From: Sphingobacteriales bacterium
GTDB taxonomy: Bacteria; Bacteroidota; Bacteroidia; Chitinophagales; Chitinophagaceae
Assembly (NCBI GenBank): GCA_003963365.1
Contig: RXJG01000002.1
Span: forward strand, 451,722 to 515,721
Length of the DNA: 64,000 nt
Direction of reading: 5' to 3'
The position numbers and the translations under genes were made by a program. A model generated the notes under the pieces. That model searched no databases, was not told the DNA's origin, and saw only the letters and a program-made list of their open reading frames with translations. Below are positions 42,550 to 50,981 of the stretch, in pieces; the stretch's first letter is position 1; each line of letters opens with the position of its first letter.

Positions 42550-43575
42550 TTGACCCATCATCCATCAGTAGCGGTTGTTATTTTAAACTGGAATGGAAAA
42601 AACTATTTACAGCAGTTTCTTCCTTCCGTTATGCAATCTGCCTATTCCAATTTGCAGGTGATTGTGGCTGATAATGGTTCAACAGATGATTCAGTTTCTT
42701 TTCTTCAAACCAATTATCCTCAAATAAAAATTATCATCAATCAAACAAATGAAGGTTTTGCCAAAGGCTATAATACTGCCTTAAAGCAGGTACAGGCCGA
42801 TTACTGTGTTTTATTAAATTCAGATATTGAAGTAACGCCGGGCTGGATTGAACCAATCATTAGTTTAATGGAGACAGATAAAACCATTGCTGCCTGTCAG
42901 CCTAAACTTTTAGCTTTTCATAATAAAAAATTATTTGAATATGCCGGTGCAGCCGGTGGATGGATTGACGATTATGGTTATCCTTTTTCAAGAGGCCGTG
43001 TGTTTGATGTATGTGAAGAAGATAACGGGCAATATGATGAGGTGCAACAAGTGTTTTGGGCCAGTGGCGCCGCTTTCTTTGTTCGTTCATCCGTGTTTAC
43101 TGAAATGAAAGGCTTTGATGAATTCTTCTTTGCTCACCAGGAAGAAATTGATTTATGCTGGCGGATGCAACTGAGCGGTTATAAAATATATGCCTGCCCT
43201 CAATCAGTGGTGTATCATGTGGGCGGAGGAACATTACCTAAAGGAAATTCTAAAAAAACATGGCTTAACTACCGCAATAACCTCATAATGCTTTACAAGA
43301 ATTTACCAGTTAGTGAAAAACTCTGGAAAATTCCATTTCGTATTTCATTAGATGCTGTTTCAGCATGGAAAGCATTGTTAACAGGCGATGGTGGTTACTG
43401 GATAGCAGTATTGAAGGCGCATATTGATTTTTTTAAATGGGTAATCATCCAGCAATCGCAAAGTAATTTTGCCCCGGCAGGAAAAGAAAAGCCATCCTGC
43501 GTTTATCATGGTAATATTGTGTGGCAGTATTTTATCAACAAAAAAAGGACTTTTAAAGAAATAACGGGCAGATGA
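42550..43575 (+). CDS. family 2 glycosyltransferase (rhamnosyltransferase-like)
   Basis: 341 residues. GT-A fold: VAVVILNWNGKNYLQQFLPSV (nucleotide-binding strand), ADNGSTDDSVSFL, DxD-like LNSDIEVTPGW, and EIDLCWRMQLSGYKIYACPQSVVYHVGGGTL. The C-terminal LNYRNNLIMLYKNLP and a weak hydrophobic stretch suggest membrane association. It adds a sugar to an envelope glycan; the donor is unknown. Start is TTG at 42550; a TATTTTTG -7 box lies at 42528-42535. Confidence 0.9.
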   Translation: MTHHPSVAVVILNWNGKNYLQQFLPSVMQSAYSNLQVIVADNGSTDDSVSFLQTNYPQIKIIINQTNEGFAKGYNTALKQVQADYCVLLNSDIEVTPGWIEPIISLMETDKTIAACQPKLLAFHNKKLFEYAGAAGGWIDDYGYPFSRGRVFDVCEEDNGQYDEVQQVFWASGAAFFVRSSVFTEMKGFDEFFFAHQEEIDLCWRMQLSGYKIYACPQSVVYHVGGGTLPKGNSKKTWLNYRNNLIMLYKNLPVSEKLWKIPFRISLDAVSAWKALLTGDGGYWIAVLKAHIDFFKWVIIQQSQSNFAPAGKEKPSCVYHGNIVWQYFINKKRTFKEITGR

Positions 43576-43596
43576 ATTTTAAAATAAATTTCCCCT

Positions 43597-43604
43597 TATT
43601 TTTG
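43597..43604 (+). promoter_or_regulatory. -7 box before the small membrane protein gene
   Basis: TATTTTTG, 18 bp before the ATG at 43623; no convincing TTTG at -33. Confidence 0.5.
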
Positions 43605-43622
43605 CGCCAGTAAATTCTGCAT

Positions 43623-43835
43623 ATGGATCAACAGGAAATATTCACCGAAGACAATACGAAGAAAGACTTCTCCCACGACTGGGTTAAATCTTCCCGCTTT
43701 TTATTTTATGTACAGGTATTGTGTATAGTAGCCTTTATTTTTGCTGGCTGTTATAAACTGTATGAAAAAAGATATAAGGGCAAGCCGGATGTAGTAGTGC
43801 CGGATAATACTTTATACGATCCTAAATACAAATAA
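43623..43835 (+). CDS. small single-pass membrane protein
   Basis: 70 residues: a charged N-terminus (MDQQEIFTEDNTKKDFSHDW), one helix (FLFYVQVLCIVAFIFAGCYKLY) and a C-terminal tail ending VVVPDNTLYDPKYK. No family recognised. It has its own promoter-like box and a perfect terminator, which supports a real gene. Confidence 0.65.
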   Translation: MDQQEIFTEDNTKKDFSHDWVKSSRFLFYVQVLCIVAFIFAGCYKLYEKRYKGKPDVVVPDNTLYDPKYK

Positions 43836-43858
43836 ACTGTAATAGATTTTATACTATT

Positions 43859-43884
43859 AATCCCGTTTTAAAACGGGATTTTTT
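43859..43884 (+). terminator. terminator of the small membrane protein gene
   Basis: AATCCCGTTTT / AAAACGGGATT, perfect 11-bp palindrome followed by T's. Confidence 0.85.
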
Positions 43885-43919
43885 ATGCGAAAAACAGGAC
43901 AAAAAACAGCAAATAGTTT

Positions 43920-43950
43920 TTTGATAATTAGCTTAGTAACCCTATTTTTG
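43920..43950 (+). promoter_or_regulatory. Bacteroidota-type promoter of the tRNA-Gly/tRNA-Leu pair
   Basis: TTTG at 43920-43923, a 19-nt spacer, TATTTTTG at 43943-43950; the tRNA begins 26 nt later. Confidence 0.75.
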
Positions 43951-43975
43951 CATCCCCAAAGTTCTTAAACAGTAT

Positions 43976-44048
<73 letters not shown>

Positions 44049-44054
44049 CAAAAG

Positions 44055-44084
44055 AAGGTGTGGGGACATTCCCGCACCTTTTTT
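44055..44084 (+). terminator. hairpin between tRNA-Gly and tRNA-Leu
   Basis: AAGGTGTGGG / CCCGCACCTT, 10-bp stem with one G-U, followed by T's. It may end the Gly transcript or allow read-through into tRNA-Leu. Confidence 0.75.
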
Positions 44085-44102
44085 ATTCATCACCAGGTGA
44101 AT

Positions 44103-44188
44103 ACCCGGGTGGTGGAACTGGTAGACACGCAGGACTTAAAATCCTGTGGCCAGTAATGGCTGTACGGGTTCAACTCCCGTCCCGGGTA
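44103..44188 (+). tRNA. tRNA-Leu (TAA)
   Basis: Acceptor ACCCGGG / CCCGGGT, anticodon stem CAGGA / TCCTG with loop CTTAAAA (anticodon TAA), class II variable arm TGGCCAGTAATGGCTGT, T loop TTCAACT. CCA not encoded. Confidence 0.95.
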
Positions 44189-44192
44189 CAAA

Positions 44193-44224
44193 GGCCGTTT
44201 CGATTTTTTCGGAACGGCTTTTTT
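44193..44224 (+). terminator. terminator after tRNA-Leu(TAA)
   Basis: GCCGTTTCGA / TCGGAACGGC stem (one G-U) with T loop, followed by six T's. Confidence 0.85.
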
Positions 44225-44351
44225 GTTTTAGTATTACCGGCTGTATATTTCCATAGCATCACCTGTTGCCAATAGGGGTCATGTATCAAATTATTTGGTT
44301 TCGAAAAAAATAATTGACATTCACCATTCACTATTGACTACTCACCACTCA

Positions 44352-45197
44352 CTATTGCCCATTATAACTATACTCAATCTTCCCCACTAATTTTCTGTCC
44401 TTGTCAACACAAGCTTCTTTTAATTTCAATCCTCTTTCATCGTAGAGGTACATCCAGGTAAGATAATCGCTGCCGCTGCTTTGTACACGGTAAACCGTCA
44501 TTTCATTTAATCTTCCGGCATCATCGTAATCAAAACTGTAATCGGGCAGCATTCTTTTATAACGAATGTTGTAGCGTACAATATCGGTGAGTTGTTTTTT
44601 AGCATTGTAATAAAAATAGTAACGTTCTAATTGTTTGCCTTTGGCAAAATCAACCTCTTCACCGGCATTACCTTTTTCATCGTAATTAATGCGAATGGTT
44701 GCAGTGTCATTATCATTTTTAATTTTCAGCATTTTTTCCGGCAACCCATTGCTGTTATAAAACCATATATGTTTTTCAGAAAGAGAAAAGCTGGTATCTT
44801 TTGTTATGGAATTTGTTTCAATGCTTATCAGCTTCCCATCATTATCATACGTATAAACAGCGCTGTTTTCACTGTTATCATTTTTATCAACCGTTTTTAT
44901 CAATTGATCTTTTTCATTAAAATAACTGGTGAGTAAAGATTTGCCTGTTGCTGCAGAACCGGTAGTAGTTTCAATAGTTTTGTTTTGCAGGTTTATTTTT
45001 TGTTCCAGTAAAAAACCTTCGCTTGGCTGGCCGTCGCTTTCGGTGCTTTTAGTGGTAATGCTGATAATGGCATTTTGTTTATATAATTTCCACAGGTCAT
45101 TGGTCTTTTTTGTTCCTACTATATCATTGTAGTAATGCTGGGCATACAAAATAGGTGTTGTTAGCAAAAGGGCTACCGGCAAAAGAATTTTTTTCAT
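44352..45197 (-). CDS. secreted YD-repeat-like protein
   Basis: 281 residues with signal peptide (MKKILLPVALLLTTPILYAQ). The mature part is a run of YD-like strand repeats (AVYTYDNDGKLISIETN, HIWFYNSNGLPEKMLKI, IRINYDEKGNAGEEVDF, YYFYYNAKKQLTDIVRY, YSFDYDDAGRLNEMTVY, YLYDERGLKLKEACV), similar to Rhs/teneurin building blocks but short and without a toxin. Probably a small secreted beta-sheet protein; function unknown. Confidence 0.75.
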   Translation of the reverse strand: MKKILLPVALLLTTPILYAQHYYNDIVGTKKTNDLWKLYKQNAIISITTKSTESDGQPSEGFLLEQKINLQNKTIETTTGSAATGKSLLTSYFNEKDQLIKTVDKNDNSENSAVYTYDNDGKLISIETNSITKDTSFSLSEKHIWFYNSNGLPEKMLKIKNDNDTATIRINYDEKGNAGEEVDFAKGKQLERYYFYYNAKKQLTDIVRYNIRYKRMLPDYSFDYDDAGRLNEMTVYRVQSSGSDYLTWMYLYDERGLKLKEACVDKDRKLVGKIEYSYNGQ

Positions 45198-45292
45198 GCT
45201 GCTGGAGGTATAATTTTTGTCAAAGATAACGGTGTATATTGTAACGTAATTTATACGTGTTTCTTTTATATTTTTATTAAAATTTAACTGCT

Positions 45293-46408
45293 TTGTCGCA
45301 CGCCAAAGAAAGAGCCGAAAAAATATGCCTTAACTGCGGGGCCGAACTGAAGGGAAGATATTGTCATCGCTGTGGCCAGGAAAACATTGAACCTAAAGAA
45401 AGCTTCTGGCATTTAGTAACCCATTTCTTCTACGACATCACCCATTTTGATGGTAAATTTTTTGAAACCGTTAAAATTCTCCTGTTTAATCCGGGTTTTT
45501 TAACCAGGCAATATATGGCCGGTAAAAGGGTTAGCTACCTCAACCCCATCAGGATGTATGTATTTACCTCCGCTATTTTCTTTTTGATCTTCTTCACGTT
45601 TATGACACCGGAAGAAACATTAAAAATTTCGGAAACAAAACCAAAAAAATCTCCCCTTTTAGTTGAAATACTGGAAGAAGCAAAAAATAATGCTAAACAG
45701 GAGTTAACTACGATTAAAGACTCTTCGGAAAAAGCAGATAAAGAAAAAGAGATAGCGGCTATTGAACATGATTTGAAACGATTGGCAACAGACAGCACCA
45801 TTACGGGGGACAGCCTGCAATCGGTTTCCGGTATTTTTAAATACAAGAAAAAGAATCCATTTGAAAAGCGCTTTGAAACGGTGGAAGCATATGACTCTGT
45901 TCAAAACACACTTAAGGGTGATGCAAAAGACAGCTGGCTGGAGCAATTCTTTACCCGTAAAAAAATTATGTGGGACAAGAAATATGGGGAAGGACATGTA
46001 ATGGAAGCTTTGAAAGAAAAATTTCTGCATTCCATTCCACAGTTATTGTTTGTATCGTTACCATTTTTTGCGTTGCTGCTGAAACTGCTGTATATCCGGC
46101 GTAAGAAATATTACTATGTTGATCACGGAATATTCTCCATTCATCTTTATTGCGCCATCTTTATTATTCTGTTGTTCATATTTGGATTGGAAAAGTTAAA
46201 AGTGGCTACGCAGTGGAACTGGATGTCTACCCTTATCGGCATAGTTATATTATCTGTTTATTTTTACGTGTACATTGCCATGAAGAAATATTATGAACAG
46301 GGATACTTAAAAACATTTTTAAAATATTGTATCCTGTTTATTTTATATCCAATAGTGGCGGGGTTACTGATGATGGTGTTTCTATTATTGTCAATTTTTA
46401 GATTATAA
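45293..46408 (+). CDS. DUF3667 membrane protein with zinc ribbon
   Basis: 371 residues; TTG start at 45293. N-terminal zinc ribbon CLNCGAELKGRYCHRCGQ (C-x2-C...C-x2-C), then the conserved DUF3667 block HFFYDITHFDGKFFETVKILLFNPGFLTRQYMAGKRVSYLNPIRMYVFTSAIFF, a charged coiled coil, and four or five membrane helices in the C-terminal half. Function unknown. It is 3 bp upstream of mazG, so co-transcribed. Confidence 0.88.
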   Translation: MSHAKERAEKICLNCGAELKGRYCHRCGQENIEPKESFWHLVTHFFYDITHFDGKFFETVKILLFNPGFLTRQYMAGKRVSYLNPIRMYVFTSAIFFLIFFTFMTPEETLKISETKPKKSPLLVEILEEAKNNAKQELTTIKDSSEKADKEKEIAAIEHDLKRLATDSTITGDSLQSVSGIFKYKKKNPFEKRFETVEAYDSVQNTLKGDAKDSWLEQFFTRKKIMWDKKYGEGHVMEALKEKFLHSIPQLLFVSLPFFALLLKLLYIRRKKYYYVDHGIFSIHLYCAIFIILLFIFGLEKLKVATQWNWMSTLIGIVILSVYFYVYIAMKKYYEQGYLKTFLKYCILFILYPIVAGLLMMVFLLLSIFRL

Positions 46409-46411
46409 ATT

Positions 46412-47212
46412 ATGCAGGAAGATTTGAGCAAAGCGTTTTTACGGATGGTAAAAATAATGGATGAGTTAAGGGAGCAATGTCCGTGGGACAGGAAGCAAAC
46501 CATTCACACATTACGGCAACTTACCATTGAAGAAACATATGAGCTGGCCGATGCTATAACTGATGCTGACTGGAAAAGTATAAAAGAGGAATTAGGCGAT
46601 TTATTGCTGCATATTCTTTTTTATGCTAAGATTGGAAGTGAGCAAAAACAATTTGAATTAAAAGAGGTGCTGGATGGTATTGCTGAAAAATTAATTTTCC
46701 GTCATCCGCATATATACGGAGATGTGAAAGTGAATAATGAAGAAGATGTAAAACAGAATTGGGAAAAGTTGAAACTGAAAGAAGGAAAGAAATCTGTTTT
46801 GAGTGGAGTCCCTAAATCTTTGCCTTCAACTGTTAAGGCCATGCGGTTACAGGAAAAGGCTAAACAGGTGGGATTTGAATGGGAGAATAAAGAACAGGTA
46901 TGGGAAAAAGTGGAAGAGGAGATGGATGAATTAAAGTTAGCAGTTAACAGTTGGCAGTCTTCATCTCAGGATGAATCGGATAATGAACATAAAAAAGTTG
47001 AAGAAGAATTTGGGGATGTTATATTTTCTTTAATCAATTATGCACGGTTTTTGCAAGTGGATGCTGAAAATGCATTGGAACGTACCAATAAAAAATTCAT
47101 TCAGCGTTTTACACAGATGGAAGAAAAAGCTTTAAACAGGGGCAGGAGCTTACACGATATGACACTGGAAGAAATGGATTCTATTTGGAACGAAATAAAA
47201 CGTGTTAAATAA
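46412..47212 (+). CDS. mazG: nucleoside triphosphate pyrophosphohydrolase MazG
   Basis: 266 residues. Hydrolyses (d)NTPs to monophosphates and pyrophosphate. Two MazG repeats: CPWDRKQTIHTLRQLTIEETYELADAI with EELGDLLLHILFYAKI, and VEEEMDELKLAV with KKVEEEFGDVIFSLINYARFL. Between the E-x3-E and E-x3-D parts of the second repeat is an extra segment of about a dozen residues (NSWQSSSQDESDNEH) not seen in typical MazG. It overlaps the next gene by 11 bp. Confidence 0.94.
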   Translation: MQEDLSKAFLRMVKIMDELREQCPWDRKQTIHTLRQLTIEETYELADAITDADWKSIKEELGDLLLHILFYAKIGSEQKQFELKEVLDGIAEKLIFRHPHIYGDVKVNNEEDVKQNWEKLKLKEGKKSVLSGVPKSLPSTVKAMRLQEKAKQVGFEWENKEQVWEKVEEEMDELKLAVNSWQSSSQDESDNEHKKVEEEFGDVIFSLINYARFLQVDAENALERTNKKFIQRFTQMEEKALNRGRSLHDMTLEEMDSIWNEIKRVK

Positions 47213-50200
47213 CACACTATCATTGAAACCAGGTGAAAACTTCAGTAAATTCTTTTACCAGCATGGCTATTTGCTTATCATAGCCGGCTGGTTACTTACT
47301 ATTTCTTTATTCTTCAATAATTACTGGAGCGACACCTCTAATTTAAAAAATGCACATCGCCTGCTTCAATCAGATATTCAGCATAAGGAAAGGGATATTA
47401 ACCAACTCATTGCCGACTCAGCAACCATACAGTCACTTATCAATAACCAGTACAGCGAGGCAACACTGGAAAGCTTAACCGGTAAGGCATATGATTTTTT
47501 TATTTACTCAATACCTGAGTTTGGTGCGCCAAGAATGTTATTTTGGAATACAGCTTTGGTGGAGCCTACACCATACCAACTGCAAACGAATGATACCGTT
47601 TTTTACGAATCCATGAATAATGGCGATTATGTGGTGGTTACCAAAAGCATACAGTATAATTCCAGGTTTTATAAAATAGTAGCCCTTATCCCGGTAAGAT
47701 GGAATTACTTTATAAGTACTGATTACCTGCAAAATAATTTCATTGTAAATGATCAACTGGAGAAAAAATTTATCATTACCAACAGGTCTGCCGGAATGCC
47801 GGTTAAAAGTATCACCGATAAACCATTATTTAATATTGCAGAAAAATCATTTACCCCAATACCGCAGCTCAGCTGGTGGGCAATAGTTTTCCGGCTGGGG
47901 GGAATATTTTTTGTATTGTTTTTTATCCAGTTGTTATGTTTATGGCTGTCAAAAAAATACGGGGAATATACCGGTGTGATAAGTTTTACTGCAACGGTGG
48001 TGGTTTTAAGAGTGGTGAGTTACTACCTTCCCGTTCCTTTAAATTTCCGCCAGTTTGAATTGTTTGATCCTCAAATTTACAGTTCCACTGCGTTAAACCG
48101 TTCGTTGGGAGATGTGTTACTTAATGTATTACTAACATTATGGATATTGTTATTTTCTTATAACACGGTTGGTAAAATACGGGTGCCGGCTTTTTTAAAA
48201 ACCAAAGCAGGCAAATGGACAACAGCGGTGCTGCTGAGTTTTTCCATAGTAGGCATTACTTTTTTGAGTGGCAACCTCATTAAAAGCCTGGTTACTGACT
48301 CAAGAATTTCATTTGATGTCACCAACTTTTTCAGTTTATCGGTGTATAGTTATATCGGTATATTGGTGCTATGTGGTATTGCCACCGGTTATTACATCAT
48401 TATCAAATTCTTATTCGGGTATCTTCGGCTGATTTTAAATTACAGGAGTACCGAAGTAGTGCTTTTTGTGATTGTAAGCGGGTTAATTTTTTTATCGTTT
48501 AAAGCAGGGAGTGGTGGTTTCTTTGAGATTTATCTTTTTCTCTGGATGCTGCTTTTTCTTTCACTGCTTAATTTTCCGGCACTCTCACTCAATTTTCGTT
48601 CGCTGCAGTCTTCGGTGTTATTGTTGTGGTTTTTCTTTTTCTCCGCATCCATCGCCTCCCTGCTGATGGTAACAAACAGTGTTAAGGAAATTGAAGAAAG
48701 AAAAAGAATAGCAGAAAAATTAGCGATGCAGTCCGATCCCTCCAGTGAAAGCTTAATGAGTATCGGGCTGTCTAATTTCAATAACTTTTTTCTTTATGAA
48801 AATTTCGACCGGTTTAAATCACCCGGTGCTGCGCAAAAAATTAAAGACAGTTTAATTAACGAAAACTTCAGCGGGTATCTTAATAAATACGATACTAAGT
48901 TTTACACGTTTGATAAAGATTTTCATCCACTGTATAATGAAGACTCGGTATCGTACAACACATTAAACACCATTATCAGTGTACAGGGAAAAGTAACTAC
49001 GGTTCCGTCGCTTTATTATTATGAAACATCCTATGATAAATTTAATTATATCTGCCGCAAGGAGATCACCAATCCCTTTACACAGGAACTTTTAGGATAT
49101 GCATTTATTGTTTCAAAGCCACGGAAGTATAAGAGCGAAGCATTGCAGCCAGAATTGTTCAGCCGCAGTAATAATCCAATAGCTTTAATAGAAAAATCTC
49201 CCAACTATGCATACGGTATTTATGCTGAACTCCAACTGGTGCTGAACTATAATGATTACCCTTTCTCACTGAACCTGACAAGTAATGAAATTCCTAAAAA
49301 TGAATATGAAATCAGGAAAAACGGTTCAAATGAAGAATTATGGTATAAGGCCAGCGCCACCCGGCTGGTGATCCTGGTAAGGAAAAGTAATTTTATGCTG
49401 GAGGCTATTACTTTATTTGCCTGGTTCTTTTGCGCCTTCCTTGTTACGATCGCTGTTATACAGTTTTTTAATATGATCATTATGTCCCGCTTACGCTGGA
49501 GCAGGATGAAACAGTTTTGGGAACTGAACATACGCAGCCAGGTGCACAGCACAATTATATTCATCAGCTTATTGTCTTTTATTGTAATTGGTTTTTCAAC
49601 CATCCAGTTTTTTAAAGAAAGATTTAACCGAAATAATAAAGAGAAACTTTCCCGTACTATACAGATTGTTGCTTCAGAAGTTAAAAATGAATTAGATAAG
49701 CATAATACGTTTGATGATGTGCTGAAAGTGTACGACGAAGCCACCAACAGGGATTTGGATGCTGTGTTTACCAAGATATCTGAGATTCATAATATAGATG
49801 TTAGTTTATACGATTTGGAAGGTAACCTGAAACTGGCATCTAATAAACTGGTATATAATAAAGGATTGCTAAGTGAGAAGATGGAACCCAATGCCTATTA
49901 TCATTTAACAAGGATGCGGCAAATACAGCATGTGCAGAATGAGCATATTGGTACCAGGGAGTTTTTAAGTATTTATGTTCCGGTAAGAGACGAAAAAGGG
50001 GCGGTTTATGCGTATCTTAATATTCCTTCCTTTTATTCTCCGGATGAATTAAACCAGGAGATTTCAAATTTTTTAGTGACCATAATAAATCTTAACGCAT
50101 TTATCTTTTTGGTGGCAGGGTTAATAGCTTTATTAATCACCAACCGCATTACACAATCATTCTCAGTTATATCAGAAAGGATGAAAGCATTAAAGCTGGG

Positions 50201-50981
50201 AAGAAATGAAGAGATAAAATGGGATCGGAATGATGAAATAGGAGATTTGGTAAAGGAGTACAATAAAATGGTGAAGCAACTGGATGAAAGTGCACAACTG
50301 CTGGCGAAAAGTGAACGGGAAGGGGCCTGGAGAGAAATGGCGAGACAGGTAGCACATGAAATTAAAAATCCACTCACACCCATGAAACTAAGCATTCAGT
50401 ATTTACAAAAAGCTGTAGATAGTAATTCACCCAATGTAAAAGAAATGACCAGCAATGTGGCAGCAACATTAGTGGAGCAAATAGATCATCTTTCTAAGAT
50501 AGCCGGTGAGTTTTCACAGTTTGCCAATATTGGTAATGTAAATAATGAAGAATTTGATATTAATGAAGTGCTGGCTTCCATCATCTCTCTCTACCGTATA
50601 CAGGATGGGCTAACGATTAACTGGAACCGGCCGGAAGAAAAACAAATAATAAATGCGGATAAGACTCAAATAAACCGCCTGTTTACTAACCTGTTTCAAA
50701 ATGCAGTACAATCTGTGCCCGAAACAAGAGTGCCAAAAATCGTGGTAATGCAATCTTTAGATGATAATGTGCTTACTATATCTGTTTCAGACAACGGAAC
50801 CGGGATACCGGAGGAAGTGCAGTCAAAAATATTTACTCCTAATTTCACTACTAAAACTTCCGGTGCAGGATTGGGCCTGGCCATGTGTAAAGGCATTGTG
50901 GAAAATGTAAAAGGAAAGATTTGGTTTGAGACTGCTGAAAACGCAGGCACCACTTTTTATATTCAATTTCCGGTAATTTAA
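47202..50981 (+). CDS. giant NtrY-like sensor histidine kinase
   Basis: 1259 residues; GTG start inside mazG. Many membrane helices in the first 500 residues (an integral sensor array), a large extracytoplasmic region, further helices at about 725-800 and 985, then HAMP (ISERMKALKLGRNEEIKWDRNDEIGDLVKEYNKMVKQLDE), phosphoacceptor AREMARQVAHEIKNPLTPMKLSIQYL-like box, N box LFTNLFQNAVQSVP, G1 SDNGTGIPEEV and G2 TSGAGLGLAMCKGI. It resembles NtrY kinases of Bacteroidetes. No response regulator nearby. It converges with polX, the stop codons overlapping by 4 bp. Confidence 0.9.
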   Translation: MLNNTLSLKPGENFSKFFYQHGYLLIIAGWLLTISLFFNNYWSDTSNLKNAHRLLQSDIQHKERDINQLIADSATIQSLINNQYSEATLESLTGKAYDFFIYSIPEFGAPRMLFWNTALVEPTPYQLQTNDTVFYESMNNGDYVVVTKSIQYNSRFYKIVALIPVRWNYFISTDYLQNNFIVNDQLEKKFIITNRSAGMPVKSITDKPLFNIAEKSFTPIPQLSWWAIVFRLGGIFFVLFFIQLLCLWLSKKYGEYTGVISFTATVVVLRVVSYYLPVPLNFRQFELFDPQIYSSTALNRSLGDVLLNVLLTLWILLFSYNTVGKIRVPAFLKTKAGKWTTAVLLSFSIVGITFLSGNLIKSLVTDSRISFDVTNFFSLSVYSYIGILVLCGIATGYYIIIKFLFGYLRLILNYRSTEVVLFVIVSGLIFLSFKAGSGGFFEIYLFLWMLLFLSLLNFPALSLNFRSLQSSVLLLWFFFFSASIASLLMVTNSVKEIEERKRIAEKLAMQSDPSSESLMSIGLSNFNNFFLYENFDRFKSPGAAQKIKDSLINENFSGYLNKYDTKFYTFDKDFHPLYNEDSVSYNTLNTIISVQGKVTTVPSLYYYETSYDKFNYICRKEITNPFTQELLGYAFIVSKPRKYKSEALQPELFSRSNNPIALIEKSPNYAYGIYAELQLVLNYNDYPFSLNLTSNEIPKNEYEIRKNGSNEELWYKASATRLVILVRKSNFMLEAITLFAWFFCAFLVTIAVIQFFNMIIMSRLRWSRMKQFWELNIRSQVHSTIIFISLLSFIVIGFSTIQFFKERFNRNNKEKLSRTIQIVASEVKNELDKHNTFDDVLKVYDEATNRDLDAVFTKISEIHNIDVSLYDLEGNLKLASNKLVYNKGLLSEKMEPNAYYHLTRMRQIQHVQNEHIGTREFLSIYVPVRDEKGAVYAYLNIPSFYSPDELNQEISNFLVTIINLNAFIFLVAGLIALLITNRITQSFSVISERMKALKLGRNEEIKWDRNDEIGDLVKEYNKMVKQLDESAQLLAKSEREGAWREMARQVAHEIKNPLTPMKLSIQYLQKAVDSNSPNVKEMTSNVAATLVEQIDHLSKIAGEFSQFANIGNVNNEEFDINEVLASIISLYRIQDGLTINWNRPEEKQIINADKTQINRLFTNLFQNAVQSVPETRVPKIVVMQSLDDNVLTISVSDNGTGIPEEVQSKIFTPNFTTKTSGAGLGLAMCKGIVENVKGKIWFETAENAGTTFYIQFPVI

